Below, in pieces: positions 23,766-31,478 of a stretch of 32,147 nucleotides of DNA (positions are counted from its first letter, which is position 1; each line of letters opens with the position of its first letter). Position numbers and translations under genes: made by a program. Below the pieces are notes generated by a model that worked only from the letters and a program-made list of their open reading frames with translations, ran no database searches and was not told the origin of the DNA. The DNA comes from HGM05232 sp036661515 (lineage in GTDB: Bacteria; Bacteroidota; Bacteroidia; Bacteroidales; Muribaculaceae), in NCBI GenBank assembly GCA_036661515.1, contig JAVWYO010000011.1:1-32147 (forward strand), given 5' to 3'.

Positions 23766-24893
23766 TTATATTGGAATTACCAACATAGGAGTATCGGAGT
23801 GGAAAAGCATTTTGTGCGCAATACTTGGATTAAATAATCGTGTAAAAATATTTTTCTTTTTATTGGGAATAATAATCAAATCAATTTTATCTTCAACAGC
23901 AAAATTAGCAAAATCTTTAAGGAAATTAGCATCAGAAAAGTGCTTAACGCTAAATTTAAATTCGGGATAGCTTTCTCTACAATAGCCTATTACAGCATCT
24001 ATACGTTCATCGATATTTGCAATTTTCTTGTCAACAATTGGGACATATATAACATTAATATTCTGTCCTTTAAATAGTCGAACAAAAATGTCAAATGAGA
24101 TTAAATCTTCTTGATGTAAGTTACTAAAAAATACTACATTTTTAATCTCGCTTATACTTTCTATTGAAATATTTTCGGGAACCGTGAACACTGGTAATTT
24201 ACCAGCATCAAATACTTCTGCTGTAACACTGCCTATCAATTCAGCCTCTTTCTTACTCTTCCCTCGTGTACCCATTACTATGAGTTGTGCATTCTCTTGC
24301 TTAGCATAAAGTAAAATAGCTTCTTCAGGGACACCTTCGGTGACATAGCTCTTAAATTTCACGTTTGGAAGTGTTCCTTGCTCTATTGAATGCTTTAATG
24401 TGTCCGTGAGTTTGCGCATCTTAGAATGAGCGAGTTTATCTAATTCACTTGCTTCTTTTACATCAATAATATCGGTACTGAAACTATCGCTATTAAAAGG
24501 CATGCTACCCGAAAAGTTAGGTCCTATGTAGGAATGGATAAGAATAACTTCGCCCTTAGTCTTAGCGGCAAAATTAAAACCTATGTTGCATGCTTTAAGA
24601 GAATAATCGGAAAAATCAACAGGTACCAGTATTTTCTGTTTATGCTTTGAGGTTGATTTCCCTTCATCATTAAAGTTAGATGATAATATTGATGATTGTT
24701 CAATAATCTTTAGAGCCATAGGCAAATCACTTTCATGAATTCTTACTCTTACACCAGACGAAATGACTGGCTGAATAAGATTAACATTATGGATTACAAC
24801 ATCAATGCCCTCTTTCTCTAATAAGGTTCTGAGAATTATGGCTTTTTCGTATGTATGAATCGCAACTGTTATTAGTTTGCCTGCTGCTGCCAT
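23766..24893 (-). CDS. DUF2007-type domain fused to two universal stress (Usp) domains
   Basis: This 375-residue cytoplasmic protein begins with a short alpha-beta module (residues 5-66: ITVAIHTYEKAIILRTLLEK, then SGVRVRIHESDLPMALKII) that resembles the DUF2007 putative signal-transducing domain. Two Usp domains follow, at about 85-240 and 250-375. The first keeps the ATP-binding signature G-2x-G-9x-G-S exactly (G208, G211, G221, S222). The second ends in IIPNKKKNIFTRLFNP and has lost it, so one half probably binds ATP and the other is structural. Tandem Usp proteins act in stress survival, but the target here is unknown. It lies 47 bases behind the small HTH gene, probably on one transcript with it. 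Confidence 0.85.
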   Translation of the reverse strand: MAAAGKLITVAIHTYEKAIILRTLLEKEGIDVVIHNVNLIQPVISSGVRVRIHESDLPMALKIIEQSSILSSNFNDEGKSTSKHKQKILVPVDFSDYSLKACNIGFNFAAKTKGEVILIHSYIGPNFSGSMPFNSDSFSTDIIDVKEASELDKLAHSKMRKLTDTLKHSIEQGTLPNVKFKSYVTEGVPEEAILLYAKQENAQLIVMGTRGKSKKEAELIGSVTAEVFDAGKLPVFTVPENISIESISEIKNVVFFSNLHQEDLISFDIFVRLFKGQNINVIYVPIVDKKIANIDERIDAVIGYCRESYPEFKFSVKHFSDANFLKDFANFAVEDKIDLIIIPNKKKNIFTRLFNPSIAHKMLFHSDTPMLVIPI

Positions 24894-24940
24894 TAATTAT
24901 ATTGTTAGTTTATACTTGTTGAAATAAAAACGTTTTGTGG

Positions 24941-25198
24941 CTATTCTTTGTTCTGTTCCTCCAAGATTTGAACAGCTAAATCATAAATTTGTGTGTCATC
25001 AAGAACTACTATTCCGCCATCGGGACCTTGCTCAATGTGAAGCCCGCAATTTTTACCAAATTGGTAGTTAGAACCACCGAAATAGTTGCGCACCGTCTGA
25101 ACTGTAACATTTAGCTTGTCAGCAATTAAGTGCATTGAGCCATGAGGCAAACTGTCTTTGATACGACGAAGTTCGTTAAAAGAAATGGTCTTTGTCAT
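24941..25198 (-). CDS. Small HTH DNA-binding protein
   Basis: This is an 85-residue protein. Residues about 22-40 form a helix-turn-helix (MHLIADKLNVTVQTVRNYF), with the Q-T-V-R-N-Y-F stretch as the likely recognition helix. A short beta part follows (HIEQGPDGGIVVLDD), then a C-terminal helix that could dimerise. Proteins of this size and pattern recur in Bacteroidales genomes, but I know of no tested function. It has its own probable promoter and lies just before the Usp-domain gene, which makes a local or global regulatory role plausible. Which genes it controls cannot be read from the sequence. Confidence 0.75.
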   Translation of the reverse strand: MTKTISFNELRRIKDSLPHGSMHLIADKLNVTVQTVRNYFGGSNYQFGKNCGLHIEQGPDGGIVVLDDTQIYDLAVQILEEQNKE

Positions 25199-25244
25199 GA
25201 TACTATTGTTTAGATGTTAATAATAAGTGCTTTTAGTTTGGGAA

Positions 25245-25276
25245 TAAATGTATCTAATAAGTTTTATACTACCAAA
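25245..25276 (-). promoter_or_regulatory. Probable promoter of the HTH gene
   Basis: On the minus strand TTTG (25276-25273) and TACATTTA (25252-25245) are separated by 20 bases; the -7 element misses only the final G. A weak hairpin with GCAT/ATGC arms and five Ts (25300-25278) lies just upstream and may end the PAP2 transcript. Confidence 0.5.
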
Positions 25277-25301
25277 TAAAAAGTGCATTATTTTATATGC
25301 C

Positions 25302-25970
25302 CTATAACATAAAATATGAGCCAATTGTCATCACCACCATATTAAGCAATATTGCTGCTGTAACAGATAGTGATTGTTCACGTGTATATGGCTCTGAGGT
25401 GTACATTTTAAAATACTTATATTTACCTATATATTGATATATGAGATATACAATCCAGCCACAAAATAGTCCTAAGGCAGTACCTCCAAGTATGTCGCCG
25501 GGATAATGTACACCTAAATATATTCGACTATAAGAAACTATTATTGCCCAGCCAAGCAACGTAACGGTGAAATACCAACGTTTAAATATAAGAATAAGTA
25601 AAAATGCTACGCCAAATGAGTTGGCGGCATGACTTGATACAAATCCATAAAGTCCACCACGATATCCATTAACTGTGTGTATTGTAGCATTTAGGGCATC
25701 ATTATGAGAAGGGCGTAATCGCTCTACGAATGGCTTAATAAATGTGGAAGAAATTTGATCAGCAAAAGTTATAACCAATGCTATCATAACTAATATCAAA
25801 ATGGCTTGCTTCCAACTTTTAATGAACATAAATATAATCAACACACAACACATTGGGACCCACGTAAATTTTCCTGAGAATATCCACATAAGATAATCTA
25901 AGTATGTGTTGTTCATGCCATTTAGGAAGCTAAATATTGCTATGTCTAAATTATTTAAGGTTTCAATCAT
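25302..25970 (-). CDS. PAP2-family membrane phosphatase
   Basis: This 222-residue integral membrane protein has about six hydrophobic segments and all three PAP2 motifs: K79 to R86-P87 in KPFVERLRP, the central SSH at 112-114, and SR (148-149) with H155 and D159 in SRIYLGVHYPGD. The active site should face the periplasm. Family members dephosphorylate undecaprenyl pyrophosphate, lipid A or phosphatidylglycerol phosphate; the substrate cannot be told here. It starts 16 bases behind batE in the same direction and is probably the last gene of the Bat transcript. Confidence 0.88.
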   Translation of the reverse strand: MIETLNNLDIAIFSFLNGMNNTYLDYLMWIFSGKFTWVPMCCVLIIFMFIKSWKQAILILVMIALVITFADQISSTFIKPFVERLRPSHNDALNATIHTVNGYRGGLYGFVSSHAANSFGVAFLLILIFKRWYFTVTLLGWAIIVSYSRIYLGVHYPGDILGGTALGLFCGWIVYLIYQYIGKYKYFKMYTSEPYTREQSLSVTAAILLNMVVMTIGSYFML

Positions 25971-25986
25971 TGTGATGGTATTTATA

Positions 25987-26766
25987 TTAAATTACTTCTA
26001 CGTTTTTAGCATTTATCCAAGCTCGATGGGCATTATCAGCTTTTACATCATACCATCGTTCGGCTTTCTTATCAAGAGTATTTACAACGGAGTCAAGTAT
26101 CATTATTTTAGTTCCTTCATTTAGAATAAATGCCTCTTCGGATTTATCTTTTGGAATGCGTGGCGAGGTACTAAGAGTTACTGACTGGGTAGTAATTATA
26201 GCAGAATTTTTATCTTCTATTTTATTTCGCATTCTAAAAGCAAATATATTTGATATTATAACAAATATGACGAGTATTACCCCTCCAAAGAAACCGATTT
26301 TTCTAAATAGTATCGATGTTGAGAAAATGTAAAGCATACCAGCTAATAAGAATAAAATAAATGATATGATCGCAATCACCGCCCACCCATTTGAGGATTG
26401 CCCCGACATGAACGAGTCGGTAATATTCGTTAGTATATTTGACTCTGGGGTTAGTGTCTGATCAATAATCTTGCCATTAACAAAGTCTAAATTAATCTTT
26501 GCATTTTCATTATTAGGGTTAAGTGCAATAGCACGTTCATAAAATAATATTGATTTCCCTAAATTACCAAGTCGGTAATAAGTGTTTCCAATATTATAGT
26601 ATAAATCGCTTGATGAACCCTCATTCTTTGCAATATCGAGATAAATCGATAATGCCTTATTAAAATTATCTTTATTGTATGCTGAATCAGCTTGCTCGGT
26701 CAATGTAGCTGATGAAGCAACAAGAGGAAGAATAAAAAATAATAATGTATAAATAATTTTTTTCAT
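25987..26766 (-). CDS. batE: BatE-like TPR and SH3-type protein
   Basis: This 259-residue protein has a signal peptide (residues 1-19, cut near SSA). TPR repeats lie at about 22-100, including DLYYNIGNTYYRLGNLGKSI and FYERAIALNPNN. Two transmembrane segments follow (GWAVIAIISFILFLLAGM and the next, IGFFGGVILVIFVIISNIF), then a C-terminal SH3-like domain. I chose the ATG at 26766 because the longer frame starts inside batD and hides the signal peptide. Only one base separates it from the batD stop. Bat proteins form an envelope complex linked to oxygen tolerance in Bacteroides fragilis, although a general role in chaperoning or assembly is also proposed. BatE is the usual last member. Confidence 0.87.
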   Translation of the reverse strand: MKKIIYTLLFFILPLVASSATLTEQADSAYNKDNFNKALSIYLDIAKNEGSSSDLYYNIGNTYYRLGNLGKSILFYERAIALNPNNENAKINLDFVNGKIIDQTLTPESNILTNITDSFMSGQSSNGWAVIAIISFILFLLAGMLYIFSTSILFRKIGFFGGVILVIFVIISNIFAFRMRNKIEDKNSAIITTQSVTLSTSPRIPKDKSEEAFILNEGTKIMILDSVVNTLDKKAERWYDVKADNAHRAWINAKNVEVI

Positions 26767-26767
26767 C

Positions 26768-28612
26768 TTAATTCTGCTTTTTCTTAGTATTTTCCAACTT
26801 ATCGATTGTTTCACTTGCTTTCTGATACACATTTTCCATTTCGGAATCGCTCTGTTCTGGCGCATATTGTGCAAATTCGCAATTGTCGAGGATTGAAATT
26901 AAGTTATCATTAATTTCTTGTGACGCACCATATTGGGTCAATTCATGAACAATATTTTCTTTATTTAGCATAGAAACTGGAATGCCAAGTTTATCACTTA
27001 AATATCCCCACATAGCCTTAAGCATTTCTTCATAGAATTGATTGCTCTGATGCTGTGACATAAATTGTTTTGCTAATTTTAGACGTTTCTTAGCCGTCTT
27101 GTTAGCACGTTTAGTCTTCATCAATTGGACGTTTGCACGAGCCTTAATAGTCTTTCTATACATGATTAGAATAACTACTACAATAATAAACGGAATGATA
27201 TACCATGCAAAATATCCTATACTTGACACGAAGAAGATATGATTCTTACTAAGGTTCAAGTCGCCACTCTTTATGTGTAAAATATCGATATTTTTTTGCT
27301 CTATCTGCTTTTTACTGGCAGAAGTGGCCGAGCCACCTACCCCCTTTGTAACTTTTAAATTATAGCTTGGGGTATTTAGGGTATCGTATTTTCTTGTTGA
27401 TGTGTTGAAATAACAAAATTGGGTACCTGGAATTTCAAAATCGCCTACGAATTGTGGTACAAAAGTATATTCAATTTTGACAGACCCCGCAAGAGTTCCT
27501 CCAGACGGTTTTGCATTAACAGTAGATTGCGGATCATACGCCTCAAACTGTGATGGGAAACTAATTGTTGGATTTTTTATATACTTTATATTTCCAGTAC
27601 CTTGAATATTATAGGTTAACATGGCAGCTTCATTTGTTTTAAACTGCTTAGTATTAAGTTCCGATGATATTCTGAAGTTACCCACAGCTCCACTAAAATT
27701 AGCAGGCTTGGGTTGTGGTAGTGGCGTGATATTTATTGATGCGCTATTAGATTTCACTTTAAGTTGGCGTTCAACGGGTTGACGCATCATGCCAAACATG
27801 CTACGATATTGCTCATACTGTATTACGGTGAGATCATAGTTTCCCGAAGTTATAGTGAGATTACCCGATTGTTGAGGGAATAGCAAGCATTGTTTCAACA
27901 CTGCCACCATATAATTTTCGCCATTAAAATTTTCTATTTCATTAAGCTGTGCAGTAATTGGCAACTCCTCAATAAGGAATCCATTAAAAGATGGCTGCAA
28001 CGTTGGCATAAATTGCGCAACTTGATATTTTGTATACAACTTAATTGTGCAAACTATTGCTTCCTGCTCATAGGCATGCGATTTAGATAAAACAATCTTC
28101 ACAAATAAATCGGAGGATTTTATAGGTTTAGCCGATGCCTGCGAAGATGGGTCGTCAAATTGCACGCCTCTATTTTGAGATTGTTGGTTAGAACTATTTG
28201 CCGTCTTATCAGGCGGTAGTACTTCCAATGTAACTCCACGCGATGAATATTTTTTACCATCTACGTCAATAGTAGCACCTGGAATATTAAATTTTCCAGG
28301 CTTGTCAGCTCTATAAGTAATTGAAAATTCTTGAGAAGAGCTACTTGAACTTGCCCCATTAATCCATTGAGAACTATAAGATGTTGATATTGATGGACCA
28401 TACAACTTTGTACAACCAGCAATATCAGCAGCTCTTAAATTTTGTCCTTCAGCGTTTTTAAGAATATATGTAATTGAAAATTTATTACCTTGCACCACCT
28501 GTCGAGGAGCTTGCACAGAGAATGACACCCCTTGTGCATATCCAAACGAGGCAGAACTCGTAATGAAAATCATTACTAATAATATTATCTTATTTATCTT
28601 TATACTCGCCAT
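26768..28612 (-). CDS. batD: BatD, secreted beta-sandwich membrane protein
   Basis: This 614-residue protein has a signal peptide (residues 1-26, cut near YAQ). A large extracytoplasmic beta-rich part (about 28-420) is built of repeated Ig-like units; in it KFSITYILKNAEGQNL and SITYRADKPGKFNIPGATIDV are typical of the BatD/oxygen tolerance family. A Ser-rich patch occurs near residue 90. One transmembrane helix (about 463-486) leads to a basic segment and a cytoplasmic helical domain to the end. It probably anchors the VWA and TPR proteins on the periplasmic side. The cytoplasmic tail resembles that of the truncated protein at the right edge of the window. It stands 23 bases behind batC. Confidence 0.9.
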   Translation of the reverse strand: MASIKINKIILLVMIFITSSASFGYAQGVSFSVQAPRQVVQGNKFSITYILKNAEGQNLRAADIAGCTKLYGPSISTSYSSQWINGASSSSSSQEFSITYRADKPGKFNIPGATIDVDGKKYSSRGVTLEVLPPDKTANSSNQQSQNRGVQFDDPSSQASAKPIKSSDLFVKIVLSKSHAYEQEAIVCTIKLYTKYQVAQFMPTLQPSFNGFLIEELPITAQLNEIENFNGENYMVAVLKQCLLFPQQSGNLTITSGNYDLTVIQYEQYRSMFGMMRQPVERQLKVKSNSASINITPLPQPKPANFSGAVGNFRISSELNTKQFKTNEAAMLTYNIQGTGNIKYIKNPTISFPSQFEAYDPQSTVNAKPSGGTLAGSVKIEYTFVPQFVGDFEIPGTQFCYFNTSTRKYDTLNTPSYNLKVTKGVGGSATSASKKQIEQKNIDILHIKSGDLNLSKNHIFFVSSIGYFAWYIIPFIIVVVILIMYRKTIKARANVQLMKTKRANKTAKKRLKLAKQFMSQHQSNQFYEEMLKAMWGYLSDKLGIPVSMLNKENIVHELTQYGASQEINDNLISILDNCEFAQYAPEQSDSEMENVYQKASETIDKLENTKKKQN

Positions 28613-28635
28613 AATTCTATATATAACTTATAAGA

Positions 28636-29427
28636 TTACCATTGATTTCCTGTGCGCCTTTTATTATTTTCTTGTTCTTTCATTTTCATGGCATTAATTT
28701 TTTGTTGAATGCCTTTTTCTTCATCTTGCATAGTCTTTAATATCTGATCGATATTTTCTTGACTCATGCCACTTTGTTGCTGTTGTTGCTTATCTTTATT
28801 TTCAGGCTTATTTTGTTGATTGTCCTTTTGATCTTTTTTATCTTTATTTTTATCTTGCTTATCCTTGTCTTGCTCCTTTTTGTCCTTGTCTTTGTCTTTA
28901 TCCTTTTTATCGTCTTTTTTATCGTCCTTTTTCTGTTCTTTCAATTTCTTCTGAGCGATACGAAGATTTTCTCTTGCTCTATCGTCATTAGGATTTTTTC
29001 GGAGAGAATTTTTATACATTGCTATACTTTGGTCATATTTCTCAGCTAAAAAAGACAAGTTTCCGAGATTATAATAAGCCTTTGAGAGCAAGTTAGCATC
29101 TTTAACAGTCTTGGTTAGATTATTCAAAATATCAGTAGCCACTTGACCCGGATTATTCTTTGAATTAGGGTCAGCACTTCCCGTTTGACGAATAAGCGAA
29201 GCCGCAAGATTAAATTGAGCGATTTCAGAATTTACGTTTTCTTGAATAGCCTTTTTATATTCTACTTCAGCTTCAGCAAATCTTTTCTCATTATATAATT
29301 TATTGCCTTTACGAACGTAATTACGCTCCTTCTTTGTACTATTTACAGTAGTATTTGCATTTTCGTTCGCAAATACTATAACAGGTAAAAGTGCTATTAT
29401 TATGAATAAATATATTTTACTTTTCAT
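28636..29427 (-). CDS. batC: BatC-like TPR protein with charged low-complexity linker
   Basis: This 263-residue protein has a signal peptide (residues 1-20, cut after VFA) and TPR repeats between about 35 and 155 (NKLYNEKRFAEAEVEYKKAI and AYYNLGNLSFLAEKYDQSI). A striking Lys/Asp/Gln stretch follows at 160-218, with many K-D doublets and a run of five glutamines. A short C-terminal helix (SQENIDQILKTMQDEEKG) ends the protein. The TPRs presumably bind the VWA partners; the linker should be disordered and the last helix may be a docking peptide. Its start overlaps the batB stop by 11 bases. Confidence 0.86.
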   Translation of the reverse strand: MKSKIYLFIIIALLPVIVFANENANTTVNSTKKERNYVRKGNKLYNEKRFAEAEVEYKKAIQENVNSEIAQFNLAASLIRQTGSADPNSKNNPGQVATDILNNLTKTVKDANLLSKAYYNLGNLSFLAEKYDQSIAMYKNSLRKNPNDDRARENLRIAQKKLKEQKKDDKKDDKKDKDKDKDKKEQDKDKQDKNKDKKDQKDNQQNKPENKDKQQQQQSGMSQENIDQILKTMQDEEKGIQQKINAMKMKEQENNKRRTGNQW

Positions 29428-30466
29428 GTTTGTCCTCTTTACTAAAGAAATTAATATTTTTAAGCCAAGATATTTTGCGGTCGAGAATCAAAATATCAAT
29501 TACAAGTAATATTAGTGCAATCCATGCAAACACAGGGAACTGTTCATCGTGTTGAGAATAAACAATTTTTTCCATATCGGCCTTTGCAAATTTTTTCAAT
29601 TGAGCGTTTATATCACCAAGAGCATCACCATTGTTTGCCGAGACATACATTCCATCACCAGCCGATGCAATTTGCTTAGCCATTTCCTCATTAAGATATG
29701 TAGTTACCACATTCCCGGCATCATCTTTAAGGAAAGCTCCTTGATTATTCAATGGAATAGGTGACCCTTTTGTAGAACCAATACCTATTACATCAGTTAT
29801 AATGCCTTTTTCTTTTGCTTCTTTTGCCATGCCCACAGCATCATCTTCATGATTTTCACCATCAGTGATTACTATTATAGCTTTCTGGGTGTTCTCGTTT
29901 GCGGTAAAAGAGTTCATTGCAAGTTTAATAGCTGCACCTATGGCAGTACCCTGTGTGGGCACCATATTTGTATTAATACTATTAAGGAACATTTTAGCAG
30001 ATACGAAGTCGGAAGTTATTGGTAGTTGCGTGTAAGCATTACCAGCAAAAACGATGAGCCCAACTTTATCATTATCGAGCTTATCAATGAGTTTTTCAAG
30101 AAATAATTTCGCTTTTTGTAGTCGATTCACCCCTTTTACATCGTCGGTAGCCGATGCTCTCATAGAATTTGATACATCAAGAGCAATCATCACTTCAATT
30201 CCTTTTACTTCTACTGTCTGCTCTTTAGCTCCAGCTCTTGGGCGAGCTATAATAATTACTATCATTGCGATAGCAACCAACTGAACTGTTATTTTAATCC
30301 ACGGCTTATACTTAGAAACATCAGGCATTAGCTTATTTAATACAGTCAAATGCCCATAGCGCTCTAATTTCTTGGTGTGAGCAACACGTGCAAGAATAAA
30401 CACCATTATCAATAACGGGATTAATAATAGTAGGTATAAACTGTTAGGATTTGCAAAACTAAACAT
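29417..30466 (-). CDS. batB: BatB, VWA-domain membrane protein
   Basis: This 349-residue protein has two N-terminal transmembrane segments (about 8-27 and 56-74), a von Willebrand A domain at about 90-295 and a C-terminal membrane helix (FAWIALILLVIDILIL). The metal-ion adhesion site is intact, with D97, S99 and S101 in ALDVSNSM and the late aspartate in ITDGEN. The VWA domain should face the periplasm and bind partner proteins through a metal ion. It is a paralogue of the gene just upstream (batA), 17 bases away, and overlaps batC at its 3' end. Confidence 0.92.
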   Translation of the reverse strand: MFSFANPNSLYLLLLIPLLIMVFILARVAHTKKLERYGHLTVLNKLMPDVSKYKPWIKITVQLVAIAMIVIIIARPRAGAKEQTVEVKGIEVMIALDVSNSMRASATDDVKGVNRLQKAKLFLEKLIDKLDNDKVGLIVFAGNAYTQLPITSDFVSAKMFLNSINTNMVPTQGTAIGAAIKLAMNSFTANENTQKAIIVITDGENHEDDAVGMAKEAKEKGIITDVIGIGSTKGSPIPLNNQGAFLKDDAGNVVTTYLNEEMAKQIASAGDGMYVSANNGDALGDINAQLKKFAKADMEKIVYSQHDEQFPVFAWIALILLVIDILILDRKISWLKNINFFSKEDKHEK

Positions 30467-30483
30467 ACGATATTATTCTTATT

Positions 30484-31473
30484 TTATGGAATTGACCTTA
30501 AAATGGTGTGACGCACAAGCACATCGAGCGCTACTAAAAGCAATAACAATAATGCCCATGGCATGTAATTGTCTTCGGTGTGGCTGAATTGTTTGACATC
30601 CATTTGAGTTTTTTCCAATTGATCAATTTCTGTAAATATATTCTTCAAAACATTCTTATTGGTCGCTCTAAAATATTTACCACCAGTAGATGATGCAATA
30701 TTCTTGAGTGTTACTTCATCAATAACGACGGGTAGTGATTGATATTCAATTTTTCCATATAAGTTAGTACCAACAGGGAAAAGAGTCTCACCGTTTTTAC
30801 CAACACCTATGGTGTATATTTTTATACCATATTTTTTTGCAATGTTTGCTGCCGTTAATGGAGCAACCACACCAGTATTATTCGAGCCATCGGTTAAGAG
30901 TATAATACTCTTAGACTTTGCTTTACCATCTTTAATGCGATTGATTGATGTTGCAAGTCCATCGCCAATGGCAGTTCCATCTTCAAGTAGTCCCATTTTA
31001 ATGTCTTGTACCGAATTCATTAAGACCGACTTATCCGTAGTCATTGGCACTAAAGTGAAACTTTCGCCAGCAAATATTACTACTCCTATATTATCGGTTT
31101 CTCGGCCAGCGATAAATTGAGATGCAACATCTTTGGCAGCTTCAAAACGATCTGGTCGGAAATCGCGCGCAAGCATACTTGTTGATACGTCGAGAGCAAT
31201 AACAATATCAGTACCCTCCGTTTCCGAAGTTTGCCATCTATCACGAGTCTGAGGACGACACAAAATAATTATAAGGCATGCTATTGCAAGAAGTTTTACA
31301 GCAAACATTATGTGACGAAGATATATCTTCCATGATGTTGGCATTTTATCAAATGGCATTGTAGTCGATACCAATAATGTAGGGTTGGCACCTTTATTCT
31401 TAATAATATACCAAACAATCAGTGGTATAAATACTAAGAACAGCCATAAATATTGAGGATTGGCAAATGACAT
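30484..31473 (-). CDS. batA: BatA, VWA-domain membrane protein
   Basis: This 329-residue protein has the same plan as BatB: membrane segments at about 8-24 and 56-73, a VWA domain at about 88-290 and a C-terminal hydrophobic helix (MPWALLLLLLVALDVLV). The metal site is intact, with D95, S97 and S99 in ALDVSTSM and the later LLTDGSNNTG. The family works with a MoxR-type AAA+ ATPase and a DUF58 protein, which are normally encoded upstream and would lie outside this window. Five bases separate it from the truncated gene before it. Confidence 0.92.
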   Translation of the reverse strand: MSFANPQYLWLFLVFIPLIVWYIIKNKGANPTLLVSTTMPFDKMPTSWKIYLRHIMFAVKLLAIACLIIILCRPQTRDRWQTSETEGTDIVIALDVSTSMLARDFRPDRFEAAKDVASQFIAGRETDNIGVVIFAGESFTLVPMTTDKSVLMNSVQDIKMGLLEDGTAIGDGLATSINRIKDGKAKSKSIILLTDGSNNTGVVAPLTAANIAKKYGIKIYTIGVGKNGETLFPVGTNLYGKIEYQSLPVVIDEVTLKNIASSTGGKYFRATNKNVLKNIFTEIDQLEKTQMDVKQFSHTEDNYMPWALLLLLLVALDVLVRHTILRSIP

Positions 31474-31478
31474 TATTA

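Noticed and set aside
26767..26874. Thirty-six extra N-terminal residues for batE
   Set aside because: They lie inside batD, are basic and lack any conserved feature, while the ATG at 26766 begins a proper signal peptide.
28770..28950. The batC repeat region as a DNA satellite or CRISPR-like array
   Set aside because: Repeats are imperfect codon-level runs in frame with the protein; no spacers or constant repeat units.
28759..29049. A plus-strand frame of almost pure Leu, Ile, Phe and Val
   Set aside because: It is the reverse complement of the Lys-Asp repeat in batC; the apparent membrane protein is an artefact of composition.
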